NCBI GenBank assembly: GCA_015143295.1
Contig: CM026551.1
Coordinates: 43,016,034 to 43,080,033, forward strand
Direction of reading: 5' to 3'
DNA length: 64,000 bases
From: Tetracentron sinense
Lineage: Eukaryota > Streptophyta > Magnoliopsida > Trochodendrales > Trochodendraceae
Shown: positions 20,327 through 32,583 of the stretch, one piece after another
How the letters are laid out: each line of letters opens with the position of its first letter
How positions within the stretch are numbered: position 1 is the first letter of the stretch
The notes under the pieces: generated by a model
Told to the model about the DNA's origin: nothing
The model's input: the letters and a program-made list of their open reading frames with translations, nothing else
Database searches by the model: none
Made by a program: the position numbers and the translations under genes

Positions 20327-22732
20327 TGTCATGCCCTAAAATACCCCCTAGGAGTTTAGGGATATTTTAGATGTGACACTTTGTACCTGCCAAACCATCC
20401 TGTAATGCACAAGATAAACACAGTACTAAACAATGATAATCAGAGTGCGGAAGCTAAACATAATTTGCAGAAGCAAAAACTAAATTTTTCTTTTCTTTAT
20501 AATGATCCAAAATATAGTATTCCAAGTTAACATAAATACAAAACACGCCTAAGTCTAAGGTGGACAGGCCCACCTATCAAAATACCAAAATACATAAGAC
20601 CCAACACTTCCTCGGTCAATAGCCACCCCCGTGGGGCCAATGGTCTAAGTCTCTCGCCTCCGCCTGAGGCTAAACTACTAGATCCTCATACGGTTCTTCC
20701 TCCCCGTAGTCCTCCTCTATCCAAGGACCCGGATCACATATGTCAAGAGGAGCTCGTGTACCTGCCGACATGAAAGTACGGCTGAGCGTGGAATACTCAG
20801 CGAGTACAAACTCCTAACCAACAATGGTAATAACGAACAACGTCATATACAAGTAATAGGAGTACAATTCATAATCAATTTCTAACGACATCATACATAA
20901 ACGTTTTATCAAGTATAATTGTTATGAAACCAAAACACGTCTATGAATCATACGAAACTTCTTTGAGTTATCCTTTCAATATTTCTTATGAGCCAGAGGT
21001 TAGCACCTGCATATCCCTGGGCTACCAACCTCCTTGACAGTACAATATATTTCTTATGAGCCAGGGGCTAACACCCGTGTAATCCCTGGGCTACCAACCC
21101 CCTTGACAGTACAATATATTTCTTATGAGCCAGGGGCTAGCACCCGTGTAATCCCTGGGCTACCAACCCCCTTGACAGTACAATATATTTCTTATGAGCC
21201 AGGGGTTAGCACCCGTATAATCCCTGGGCTACCAACCCCCTTGACAGTACAATATATTTCTTATGAGCCAAGGGTTAGCACCCGTATAATCCCTGGGCTA
21301 CCAACCCCCTTGACAGTACAATACCTTTCTTATGAGCCAGAGGTCAGCACCCGCAAAATCCTAGGCTACTAACCTCCTTGACAATACCATTTCTTTTCTT
21401 ATAAGTCAGAGGTTAGCACCCTTAACCGGGGCTACCAACCTCCTTGACAATACCATTTCTTTTCTTATGAGCTAGAGGTTAGCACCCTTAACCGGGGCTA
21501 CCAACCTCCTTGACAATATCCTCCATCTGCATATGTGCTCGTGCATAGCAATCGTGAAATCATGATGACATATAGCATTTTAACAATTCCCAACTCACAT
21601 GAGAATTTAAGAAGCGAAATAAACACATGTATACAACTTGCCAAATGTGGAACATTTATGTGACTCATGCTTTCAAATCTTAGTTTATTCATGCATTCTA
21701 TCAAACATGTGGTATTCAACCTTTTTACCTTTAGTTATTTCATATTTTCTCATTCGAACATTTCATCAAACACTTGGGGTGTGTTCATTATGCGTAATAT
21801 GCCATTCCACCATTTTTCCATCATTCAATACATCACAACATGGCATCCAATCGCCTCCACTCCTCATCCATTCCTACATTCCACCCTTTGTTTGTATTAT
21901 CTTGTTTATGTTTTAGGGATTTAGCATATACCAACACAAGGGAGCAATGGGGAAGATCCAACACATATTTACTTAGGAAAATCCTAGGTTATTACCAAAG
22001 TAACTAGAAAGAGTGTACTAACCTTGAAAAGGGAAAGAAAAATCCTTGAGGATGATGTAGAAACGCTGCCCTAGCTTGGAAGAGGTACTCCACACGAGCT
22101 TGAGGTTGGATTTGGAGAATCCAAGCCTTTAGAACGGTTCTAGGGTTCTAAAACCCTTGATTCTCTCAAGTGGAAAACCCTAGATGTAAATCTCCCTTCT
22201 CTTCTCTTCTTCTCTCTCAAAACCTTCTAAGTGAGGTGAATGAAGCCCTAAAGGCTCGGGCAAGCCCTTATGGGTAAGGGTTAACACCCAAAAGATGAAA
22301 ACGCTCTTACTAAAAATTCTGCAAAACTCGATAGACCGAGCGATCGGTGCTTATGACCGATCGATCGGTTGCCGACCGAGCGATCGGTGTTATTGACCGA
22401 TCGACCGGTCAAAAACATGCTCTCTAAAAAATTTCCCCATATAAAATTTCTGACCAGTCGATAGCCACCAATCGATCGGTTTTGGACCGATCGATCGCTG
22501 ATGAGGACCGAATCGATCGGTGCTCTGCAGGTTCCACTATTTTGATCATATCTTTTGATTCGTTTGTCCGATTTTGACGATTCAACTTGCGTTGGATTCG
22601 TCTTTCGAAAACGGACATTTCTGACGTTTCAGAATTTCCGATATCTCCCTTATTTATTAATTATACTATGAGGAATACCAATTGGTAACGAAAATGCTAT
22701 TCATTAAAGTTGGAAAAGTCCGGGGTGCTACA
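20327..22732 (-). repeat. Element 1 5' LTR (right), 2406 bp
   Basis: Starts TGTCATGCCC and ends GGGGTGCTACA. It has eight ~68-bp tandem units (20980-21520) and a full palindrome array (22335-22523). As the 5' LTR on the minus strand it would drive transcription. The conserved GCTGAGTATTCC motif (minus strand) lies at about 20790-20802. Confidence 0.92.
20980..21520. repeat. Tandem array, eight ~68-bp units
   Basis: Same unit as 13620-14030 with two more copies. The 112-residue open frame here is repeat translation, not a protein gene. Confidence 0.9.
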
Positions 22733-22737
22733 GGCAC

Positions 22738-23041
22738 AAACAAACATGATATGATTCCTTACCTTAGCCTAAAAGAAACTGCGGATTATGGCTCGAAACC
22801 CACACCCCGTTTTTAGCCCCCTTGCAAGAAAATCCTGCTCCGCACCTGACTGCAACTGGCACAAGCCAGCCAATGTCACTCTAAACTATCTAAACTATTT
22901 GCTCTCTTTTCTCTCGGGGCTTTTGTCCTCCTCTCTCCCTCCCTATCTTTGGACTATGGGAAAATCTCTATTTCACTCTCGAACTGGTACGCAGGTAACT
23001 TAGCATACGGCATAGTTGTAAGCAGCTGAAGACGCGAAGTA
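22738..23041. other. Non-coding spacer
   Basis: No recognisable gene. CT-rich stretch at 22890-22960. Confidence 0.4.
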
Positions 23042-23336
23042 AGCTTCAAGGCTTCGGATTCTCTCTGGCAGGTGCCAGAAAAGTGCTCTCGAGCTATCAC
23101 AAATGAGGCAACACTTGGCTGGAGGATGGAGAGAAATCATTCCATTTTCTCTCCATGATTTTGACTTCTCCCCACTTGATACCTCTTCTCCCTTTTCTCA
23201 CCAGTTTCTCGATACAAGTTGCAAAATGGTTGGATAAGTCAAAATCATGGGAACATGAAATGACTTCTCCAAAGTGTAGTCTCATTTGTAATAGCCCGAA
23301 TGACACCTGCTTAGAGAGAATCCGAAGCCAAGCTTC
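23042..23336. mobile_element. MITE-like fold-back, ~295 bp
   Basis: The left end AAGCTTCAAGGCTTCGGATT and the reverse complement of the right end, AAGCTTGGCTTCGGATTCTC, match through CTCTCT...CAGGTG. The match continues inward over ACAAATGAGRCWACACTTGG and ATGATTTTGACTT. No coding capacity; target duplication not resolved. Confidence 0.5.
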
Positions 23337-24213
23337 AAAGGACGTAAAATTTTTTTATCTATACAGGGTAATCATTCTGTGGATTTTAGATAAAATACCT
23401 TGGATATAATTAAACCTTGTCTCAGCAAGAGGAGACAAGGGTGTTCAACAACACGTGGGTACGCACAATTAAATTCTAAATGGTGGACCATGATACACCA
23501 CTGTTACGTCAAATCAACTGCCCACTATGAAAAGCTCAACTTCAGCCAAACAAGATCTTCTAAACATCTAATTTAACATATTTTATTTTCACTTTATTGC
23601 AATATAAAGGTGACGGGACTTGGTTGGGATGGGTGGAAATTCATTTATTTATTTAAATTACTTAATTTAATATATATTTTTTATTTGCCCATGAAATTTC
23701 CTACCATTGAGTCAACATACTATTATCATAAATGGAATAAGTAAATTACTAACTCTTGTCCTTTTATATCTTTATTTTTATTATTGTTATTAAGTAAATC
23801 GCACATGAACTTTTATTTATTTTTGCATCGGATATCATTTATCTACGGTAGCAGTTTAGTTATTAGCTTGGGTCCTCAACATAGAAGTCACACCCCCAGC
23901 TGGCGCAAGAGGCGGGGTGTAATCGCACTTAAATCTTCGAAGCGTAATTTTATATTTCCCACACGCGAAAAGTTTCGACTTCTTTTCTTCTGTTACCCTC
24001 AGTATACTTGAAGCAGGGACCCAACCAACGATTACGATACAAGACCACTCTATCAAAGCACATATAACTTGCAATACTAGGGACTAGAAGCCGAATGTAT
24101 AATATATACACATAAGGTTGTGCGCTTCAACTTATCTTCATAAAAGACCTCTTAAAGTATATCTGGAGAGAGTGATTCAAGGATTTAATATCTCACACGC
24201 ACACACACATACA
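23337..24213. other. AT-rich non-coding region
   Basis: No gene supported. Two overlapping 70-75-residue open frames near 23784-24074 lie on opposite strands and resemble nothing known to me. Confidence 0.4.
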
Positions 24214-24625
24214 TTTTTACTATTATAATGCAAGAGGCAGCTGTAGATGATTTTTCCAAATTTCTCATACTACCCTTATATAAAACAAAACTTTGATTTA
24301 ATATTTGCTTTAATTTCCAAACTACCATTTGCCTTTGATTTAATTTCGAAACTACCCTTGCTCATCTATCTATTTTGAATCACAGCCAATCGTGATTGAA
24401 CTCAGGGAGAGTTCAATCGCACCCGCGAGTTAACACGTGACCCTTTTAACTCCTATTAATTGTGGTTAACTCCTTCCCCTTGCTCTTACCGTCTTATGTG
24501 CATCGCACGTGCCACTAGCAAGTTCAATTGCACCCACGGGTTAACACGTGTCCCTTTTAACTCCTATTAATTGTGGTTAACTCCTTTCTTTCGCTCTCAC
24601 GTGCAACGCACGTGCCACTCGCTAG
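24214..24625 (+). mobile_element. Helitron-like element with duplicated 3' end
   Basis: The 3' end has hairpin CACGTGC-AAC-GCACGTG (24598-24614) followed by CTAG (24622-24625) and a T. The 5' limit near 24214 (TTTTTACTATTATAATGC) resembles a decayed TCTATACTAT start. The last ~110 bp are present twice in tandem (24411-24521 and 24522-24625), each with GTTCAAT(C/T)GCACCC and a hairpin. Confidence 0.5.
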
Positions 24626-24640
24626 TATATATATATATAT

Positions 24641-25799
24641 GGTGTTACTAACGTTCACCCAATTTGTGAACTTGTTAATATTTACCAAGATATTTTCACC
24701 CTTGCATTAATTATCAAAACTCTCTAAAATTAAGGGTAGTTTAATCTTTTTACTGGAGATCGGTCATTAGATACAAGAGAGAGAAAATACAGTTAGGATT
24801 TTCTTAACTTTTTGTCTCTTCTATTTAATGAATTGACCCTATGAAAATATTAAAGTTACTACATATAATAGAATGGTATTCAATACATAAGGGGTAAAAA
24901 AAAGTCAATGTAAAATTTAACAAGTTTACTAGTTTGAGTGAAGAATAGTATTCCCAAAATATAGTCATTTGTGCAAGTTAATTATTGCAACTAATTAGTT
25001 GAAAGTAGATAATTCCTATATATATATATATATATATATCCTAACGGCTTTTGGAATGTGATTCTAATGAGATGATGAAAAGTTAATGTGAACATGAACT
25101 TTTACACTATTTTAAATCAGAACACATAAAGGTATAATGGTCAATTATCAAAACGAGAGTCGCTAAGGAAAAATATTAACCCTAAATCTAATGGATAAGG
25201 CAAGGTCTAGAAATAAAAATTTAGTTAAGAGATTCGGCTAAATCAAGGAAATGAGTTAGGCACCCTTAATTTTTCTCCCAAAAGCGGTTACCTAGTTTCT
25301 AAATCGAAATTAAACTACTGAAAATTATAGTGGAATTTACTATTTTATTCTCATGCTAAATTAGAATCGTACTTAATGATAGAATCATACCTTTTTAATT
25401 AAAGTCTCTCAGTGGGAGAGGGGTGTTTGCCTGACCCCTACATGTTTATTAATAAATAATAACCATTGGGGAACATAAAAATTTATCCCTACCATGATAA
25501 TAGAAAATAAAACACATTTTTTAAAAACAAATTTGATATTTCTCAAGCCCATTTTATCTAAGAAAACTAAATTTCTAACATTAGAATGCACTTCAAGAGA
25601 ATAATTTTAAAAAATCAGATTGTTCCTCATTACAAACATGATTAATTTGCTAGAGTATATGCATCAACATTTTTTTTCCCAAATACATGAGTCCAAGAGA
25701 GCTATTATTTAAAAACAATTAATTGTATTTTTAATTTTTTTATATTTTATATATAAATAAAATTATTCTTTTCAACGGAATACACGGGCCTCTACAACC
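24641..25799. other. AT-rich non-coding region
   Basis: Contains a (TA)n run at about 25017-25039. No gene supported; a 60-residue minus open frame at 25409-25591 is unremarkable. Confidence 0.45.
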
Positions 25800-26070
25800 A
25801 CCACGTGTCCCTTCTTAACATCCACTAACTTTGGTTAAGATTCACTCACCCTAAGGGTCATCAATCTAAGCATAGTTTTTAGAAAAAAAGATATTGACCT
25901 TAAGTTGATTAAGCTTAACCACAGATAAAGGAGGATCTACTAGTTGCCATGTGTCCCTTTTAACACCCACTGATTGTGGTTAAGCTTCACTCACCCCTAA
26001 GGTTAATCTTGGTTTTTAGAAAAAATATATATATTAACCTTAATTTAATTAAGCTTAACTACAACAGTTA
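25800..26070. mobile_element. Two half-copies of the fold-back family
   Basis: Two successive units share CATGTGTCCCTTTTAACA-type sequence, CACTGATTGTGGTTAAG-like arms, ACTCACCCCTAAGG and a GTTTTTAGAAAAA hinge. They are close to the 11990-12140 copy. Confidence 0.5.
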
Positions 26071-26823
26071 AAGAGAGACGGATGGAGTGTGTGTGGAAAT
26101 TTGGGGGGCACTATATATAAAATTTTGAAATTATTTATTTTTTTAAAAAAAAATTACCTAATATCAGAAGGATTTCCCAAAATTTTGGGGGGCCATGGCC
26201 TCTGCCCACCCTCCTGGCTCCGCCCCTGAAACATGCATTCAATCTTATCATGTTCAAATTAAAACACGCATTGCTAGACTATGGCCATCAACCCCATCTT
26301 CTTATGTAGAATCTTATATAAAAATAATAATAATAAACAAAAAAAGAGAGAATGTAGGTAGAAGAAGAACAAAACAAAATTGAAACTCAAATTTATCTAA
26401 GGGTTTAGAATTTCTCCTACCTTTGAACACCCGAGTCTGAATGATTAGGTCCTCATATTTGAAAGTTTATGCACCAAAGAATAGAAGATAAAGAAAAAGA
26501 GAGTCTTCATTAATTTTAAATCCCCCAAAGTAGACAATTCTTCTTAAATTTTAAAGCAATTTCCGTAAGAGAGTAAAATTCTAGAGCAATTTCTTTCAAA
26601 GGTTGCTTAAATAAGCGAGTGTCTCCTTCCTTAGGGATTGAAAGTCTGAAATTTGGACACCCAGAGTCAAGAGATCCCCATTGAAGAAAGTAAGAAAAAA
26701 AAATAGGATATTCCCTAAAAACAAGGGCGATTGACCATGCAATGCTCGGTTATAATCTTATTGATCATTTCGGGCTTATATTTTAAAACAATTTCTCTGA
26801 TTATGCTTTAAATAAGCGGGCCT
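26071..26823. other. Non-coding region
   Basis: No gene supported. GGGGGGCCATGGCCTC near 26187 and GGCTCCGCCCCTG near 26216 are relics of a degenerate repeat echoed at 11740-11880 and 12820-12920. Confidence 0.4.
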
Positions 26824-26924
26824 ATTGACTTATATACTATTCTAATTGGGGTAAAATAGTATTTTTGCAATTAAGGGTTGCAAAAAGACTATTTTACCCC
26901 AATTAGAATAGTATATAAGTCAAT
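26824..26924. repeat. Near-perfect 101-bp palindrome
   Basis: Two 47-base arms (26824-26870 and 26878-26924) are exact reverse complements except for one A/C mismatch. A 7-base loop TTAAGGG separates them. The arm carries CTAATTGGGGTAAAATAGT. The right arm contains TATATAAG and is followed by TTTAGGGTT, so a core promoter may have been inverted and duplicated. There is no coding capacity. It could also be a snap-back MITE or a small-RNA precursor; sequence alone does not decide. Confidence 0.9.
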
Positions 26925-26946
26925 TTTTTAGGGTTAGAGCCATTTT

Positions 26947-29175
26947 TGTCGCGACCCAAAACCCACCCTAAGAGTTAGACCCCTAAGAGTTAGAGTGAAC
27001 TTTGGACAACTAATCATGACTTACATGACTTGCTAGACAAACCATCCTGCAAAAACCCACAGAGCATATACAAAGAGGATATAAACAGCGGAAACATACT
27101 TAAACATAGCACAGCGGAAGACTTAACCAAACCTCTATGTATATACATAAGTGATCTAGTTACACAAAAGGAGTCCAAAAGAAAGTGCGGACAGGACCGC
27201 AAAAATGCATGGATATACATCTCTCAACTCACCCACAGCTCTATCACTCAGAATCTACAACCACTACCTAATAGTAGCCCTCTACCAGAGGTTCCTCCAA
27301 AAGTTCCTCAACGTACTCCTCCTCCACCCATGGGCCAGGAGCACAGACATCAAAAGGAGCAGCCGCTCCGCTATCACCTGCTGACATAAGAAGTACGGAT
27401 GAGCATGGAATACTCAGCGGGTACCAAATACTAACCAATAGTCATAGCATAAAAATGGCAATACATAAATCAGGAGCAATTCATATATGTTAAACGGGAA
27501 CAATTCATGTCATACAAGGAAGTAAAGCAATTTATAATCATGCTTGCATTTCGTAAAAAGCCGATAAAACCTCTTGAAATCATTGTGTGCTTGACTTGAT
27601 TTGAAATATCTTTTTCGTACTTGAAAGCTTGTCATGTTTGTCTTGCTTGATCTTGTCAAGCGTGTCGTACGTGTCATGTCATGCCATGCGTGTCAAGCGT
27701 GCTTGCTTGTGAGATACACTTGTGAGATATCCTTGTGAGATGCACTTGAGAGGGAAGGGAGACCCTTCTTTATGCAATGCACTTGAGAGGGAAGAGAGAC
27801 CCTTCTTTATGAGATGTACTTGAGAGGGAAGGGAGACCCTTCTTTATGCAATGCACTTGTGAGTGAGGGGAGTCCCCTCGTGGTATGTTTGTTCTTATTT
27901 TCTTGTGAAAAGCGAGGTAAAACATATCGTAGGATATGTCCCACCTCTAAACCTCATTCTTGAAAGTACCGATAAACCATGTCATGCATGCCGTGCTCGT
28001 GGAATCGTGTGCATACTTGCATTTGAAATTTAAGATGACATTTGAGGATTTTAACAACACATAGCATATCACAATTTCAGCAAATAATGAATTACACCAT
28101 TTAAGGAATGTAAGAAACACACTATCATAAGTCCTAGCAATTTCATGAATATTTAAGCATGCATTCTTCTTTTCAATTTATCCTTCATTTTATTCACCTT
28201 GGCATTTCATCAAACATAGGGTGTGTTCATTATTTATTTAAGCCTAAATCATGTTTTTTCTAGGTGGGTTCATATTCACTACACGCTTGTGTGTTTATTA
28301 TTGGTACAATACCCTTCCCCTTTTTACTCATCACATCATTCGCACGGCATCCAATCGCCAATTCTATCTCCATTCATAACATCCACACATCCCAACTCAT
28401 GGCACATGTATAGATGAAGGAAAACAAAGAATAATAAAGGAAAAGAGGAACTATAACTAGGAGGGTAGCAAAAGGTACCTACCTTGACAAATGAGGAAAA
28501 GAATCTCCTTCCAAAACATCCGTGAGTAGCTGCCCTAGCTTGGAGAAACTGCTCATCGCGTGCTTGAACCGAATTCTTGAAGCAATCCAAGCTTGAGGTG
28601 ATCTAGGGTTCACAAACCCTTTGATTTCTTCTCAAAAATCAAACCCTAGGTTTAGAAATCTCCTTTTCTTCTCTCTTCCTCTCTAATATCTTCTAAGTGT
28701 GGTAAATGAGCCCTAAAGGCTCGGGCAATCCTATATAGGAAAGGGTTTAACGCCCAAAAGATGAAAACGCCCTTAATGAAATTCTGCAAAAACCCGAAGA
28801 CCGAGCGATCGGTGTTTATGACTGATTGATCGGTTGCCTACCGAGCGATCGGTGTGTTGATCGAGCTCTCGATCAAAAATCAGCTCTCTGAAAAATTTCC
28901 TCATACAAAATTTTCCACCAGTCGATAGCCTCCGATCGATCGGTTTTGGACCGAGCGATCGATGGTCTGTAGGTCCAAACTGCTTTGGCCATATCTTTTG
29001 ACTCGTTCGCTGGATTTTGATGATTCAACTTGCGTTGGGTTCGTACTTCGAAAATGAACATTTCTAACATTTCGGAATTTTCAATTTCTTCCTTATTTAT
29101 TAATCGTACTACATTAAAGCTAAATTGGCTACGAAAGTGCCATGCATTAAGCATGAAAAAGTCTGGGGCTCTACA
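26947..29175 (-). repeat. Element 2 3' LTR (left), 2229 bp
   Basis: Starts TGTCGCGACC and ends GGGGCTCTACA. It includes a ~39-bp tandem array (27735-27860, core GAGAGGGAAGGGAGACCC), a palindrome array (28799-28968) and CTATATAG (TATA) near 28731. The first 50 bp hold an extra small duplication of AAGAGTTAGA not in the other LTR. Confidence 0.92.
27735..27860. repeat. ~39-bp tandem repeat in Element 2 LTR
   Basis: Three and a half copies of a unit with CACTTGAGAGGGAAGGGAGA. The partner array lies at 35107-35235. Confidence 0.85.
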
Positions 29176-29190
29176 TCCTCCCCCCTTACA
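29176..29190 (-). other. Element 2 polypurine tract
   Basis: TGTAAGGGGGGAGGA on the minus strand, immediately before the 3' LTR. Confidence 0.85.
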
Positions 29191-29257
29191 AAAATTTCAT
29201 CCTCGAAATTTGGACGATTACATGCATTACAAAAAATTTACAGGTCACATACAAAAC

Positions 29258-32200
29258 TTATTCAAACAATTCTGGGTACTTCGCTTTGACTTCGGCCTCA
29301 CGCTCCCATGTAGCTTCTTCTCGAGCATGATGCTGCCATTGCACAAGAACCAATGGAATAGTTTTGTTGCGAAGGACTTGATCTCTCCCGATCCAATATA
29401 TGAACCGGCCTCTCAACTAAAGTGAGATCCTCTCGAATTTCCAACGGTTCCAAGTCTATGACATGCGAAGGATCCGCAATATACTTCCGAAGCATAGACA
29501 CATGGAAAACGTTGTGAACCGCGGCCATGTGAGGTGGAAGAGCTACCCTGTAAGCAACCTCACCAACTCGCGTGATGATCGCAAATGGGCTAACATATCG
29601 AGGACTAAGCTTGCCTCGCCTGCCAAATCTCATAATCCCCTTGCTAGGAGATACCTTCACAAAGATTTGATCCCCAACCTGGAATTCCAAGTCCCTACGG
29701 CACGTGTCCGCATAGCTCTTTTGACGATCTTGAGCGGCTTTCAACCGATCCCAGATGATCTTGACTATACTAGCAGTTTTCTCGATCAACTCCGGACCCA
29801 ACACCTTCCTCTCTCCTACCTCATCCCAATAGAGAGGAGACCTGCAGCTTCGCCCATATAAGGCCTCAAATGGTGCCATTTGGATGCTCGCCTGATAGCT
29901 ATTGTTATAGGCGAATTCAACCAAAGGCAAGTGCTTTTCCCAACTGTCTTTGAAATCCAGCATATAAGCTTGAAGCATGTCTTCGGTAACTTGGTTCACT
30001 CTCTCGGTTTGTCCATCCGTTTGTGGATGAAATGCAGTGCTGAAATCAAGTCGGGAACCCATAGCTTCCTGAAAACTTTTCCAGAATCTTGATGTGAATC
30101 TTGGATCCTGATCTGAGACAATACTAACTGGCACCCCGTGTATTCTAACCACTTCCTTTATGTACAAAGCGGCCAACTAGCTAGAATTGAACGTGGTTCG
30201 GTAGGGTAGGAAATGAGTGGACTTTGTCAAACGATCCACTACTACCCATATCACATCTGAGCCCCTTACCGTCTTTGGCAAGCCAACTATGAAGTCCATG
30301 GAGATATTCTCCCATTTCCACTCGGGAATAGGAAGAGACTGTAATAGACCGGCGGGTCTCAAGTGCTCTGCCTTCACTTGTTGGCATACTAAGCATCATG
30401 CTACATACTCTGCAACATCCCTCTTCATATTCCGCCACCAAAAGTGATTCTTGAGGTTCTGATACATCTTTGTACCCCCTGGATGCACCGTGTACTTTGA
30501 TCGGTGTGCTTCATCCATAATCTCGCTTCGAAGATCTACATTAGCTGGAACACGAAGTCTTCCTTTAAACGTAATAGCACCTCGACTAGTGAGAGAAAAG
30601 TCTTTACTACCCTTGGCAACTTTCTTGTCCCGATAAGCCAACAATTCAGCATCTGTGGCTTGATATTCTTGGATCAAATCTATAATGTATGGCCGAACTG
30701 TGACATTTGCTAAGATAGGACTACGGACAAAGTCATTCACACTGATGTCCAGATTTGCCAAATCTTCAAGTAGCTTCCATTCCTGCACCAACATGTGTGC
30801 TAATAACTCCGGAGGTCTTCTACTCAAAGCATCAGCCACTACATTTGCTTTACCTGGGTGGTATTGAATGGTACAATCATAGTCTTTCAAAAATTCCATC
30901 CAATGCCGTTGCCTTAGATTTAGCTCTTTTTGAGAAAAGAGATACTTGAGGCTCTTGTGATCCGTATACACATAGAATTCTACCCCGTAAAGGTAGTGTC
31001 GCCAAATCTTGAGTGCAAACACGACCGTGACAAGCTCCAAGTCGTGCGTGGGGTAATTCTTCTCATGCTCCTTCAATTGCCTTGATGCATAGGCAATGAC
31101 TTTCTTGTGCTGCATGAGTATACACCCAAGTCCAATGTGTGAGGCATCACTATACACCTCATACCCATAAGGTCTGGATGGCACAATAAGGACAGGGGCT
31201 GTAGTAAGCCTCTTCTTCAGTTCCGTGAAACTGATCTCGCACTTGTCACTCCATACAAACTTTGCATTTTTCCTTGTCAAGTAAGTGACATTGCCACAAG
31301 GCTAGAGAAACCCTCTACGAATCTCCTGTAGTAGCCTGCCAACCCAAGAAAACTGCGAATCTCTGTGACACTCTTGGGCCTCACCCAACTCATGACTGCC
31401 TCTATCTTCTTTGGATCTACCGAAATACCTTTTGTGGATACAACGTGGCCTAGGAATGCCACCTCTTCCAACCAAAACTCACACTTACTAAGTTTGGCGT
31501 ATAGCTTGTGCTCACTCAGCATTTCCAAAGCAAGGCGAAGGTCTCGCATGTGATCTTCCCGTGTCTGGGAGTACATCAAGATATCGTCAACAAATACTAT
31601 ATCGCATCGATCAAGATATGGTCGGAACACCTGGTTCATCAAATCCATAAAGGATGCCGGCGCGTTCGTGAGACCAAAAGGCATCACCAAGAACTCGTAG
31701 TGCCCGTATCGAGTCCTAAAGGCAGTTTTGGGCACATCCTCGGCCTTGATCTTCAACTGGTGGTAACCGGACCGAAGATCAATCTTAGAGAAAAATCTCG
31801 CTCCCTTTAACTGATCGAACAAGTCATCAATTCTAGGCAATGGATACCTATTCTTTATAGTGGCTTTGTTCAATTGCCGGAAATCGATGCACAGTCACAT
31901 CGAGTCATCCTTCTTCTTGACAAATAAAACCAGGGTACCCCACGGTGAGGCACTTGGTCGAATGAAACCAAGACCTTGCAATTCCTCCAACTGAGTCTTC
32001 AACTCCTTGAGTTCAATAGGGGCCATTCTATACGGAGCCCTGAATATAGGAGCTGTGCCTGGTGCAAGCTCGATCACAAACTCAATCTCCCTGTCTGGAG
32101 GCAACCCTGGCAACTCCTCTGGAAATACATCCAGGAATTCACTCACGACCGGAATAGTCGAAGAGTCCTTTGCCTCGGGGTTCGCTAGGCTCAACATCGT

Positions 32201-32583
32201 AAAACGGGCAATATCTCTACTTCTCAACCCCCGAAAATGAAATGGCTTGCCTTCCACTGGCCGGAAGAGTACCATCTTTTCAAAACAAGCCACATGCCCA
32301 TGATGTGTTGCTAACCAATCCATTCCCAAGATGACGTCGAAGTCTTGAAATCCAAGGATGATTAGATCAACCGCCAATTCGTGACTCCCCACTTGAACTA
32401 CACTATTTCTACACACTTTATCTGCCACTACTGTCTTGCCGAGAGGAGTCGAAATGGCCAACTCCTGTTCTAGCTGACTAGGCTCCACAGAAAAGCCTTC
32501 TGAAAAACTCGGTGAGACAAACGAATGAGTAGACCCGGTATCAATCAACACTCGAGCCAAACATTCATTGACTAGTAAGGTTC
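29258..32583 (-). pseudogene. pol: Element 2 pol: protease-RT-RNase H-integrase-chromodomain, broken
   Basis: Protease DTGSTHSF lies near 32540. Reverse transcriptase runs from about 32100 to 31450, with an intact FVDD box near 31580. RNase H runs from about 31280 to 30780. The integrase zinc region starts near 30450, and its core has [17 protein letters not shown] and QTERVN, all three acidic positions kept. The tail carries a GPF-like SPRYVSPF stretch and NVFHVSMLRKY. Breaks: TGA at 31895-31897, a one-base loss near 31290, TGA at 30396-30398, TAG at 30177-30179, and an extra base near 29395 that shifts the chromodomain out of frame. The inherited frame would end at 29258. The stops fit CGA to TGA or CAG to TAG changes. 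Confidence 0.92.

Larger units (their letters stand above)
12966..22732 (-). mobile_element. Element 1: complete Tekay/Del-type Ty3/gypsy chromovirus
   Basis: TG...CA LTRs (12966-15195 and 20327-22732) are bounded by a perfect target duplication GGCAC (12961-12965, 22733-22737). On the minus strand the order is 5' LTR, tRNA-iMet primer site, gag, putative intron, protease, reverse transcriptase, RNase H, integrase, chromodomain-like tail, polypurine tract, 3' LTR. Long LTRs, the initiator-Met primer site and the C-terminal EEATWERE motif point to the Tekay/Del lineage. The two LTRs look very similar by eye, apart from tandem-unit copy number and a ~41-bp deletion, so insertion is recent, yet the coding part is badly broken. 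Confidence 0.93.

Noticed and set aside
26824-26924. Calling the 101-bp hairpin a microRNA gene
   Set aside because: Arms are too perfect and there is no small-RNA evidence; an inverted duplication or MITE is as likely.
27030-27389. 119-residue open frame, repeated at 34398-34757
   Set aside because: Identical layout in both LTRs of Element 2 on the antisense strand; not part of gag or pol.
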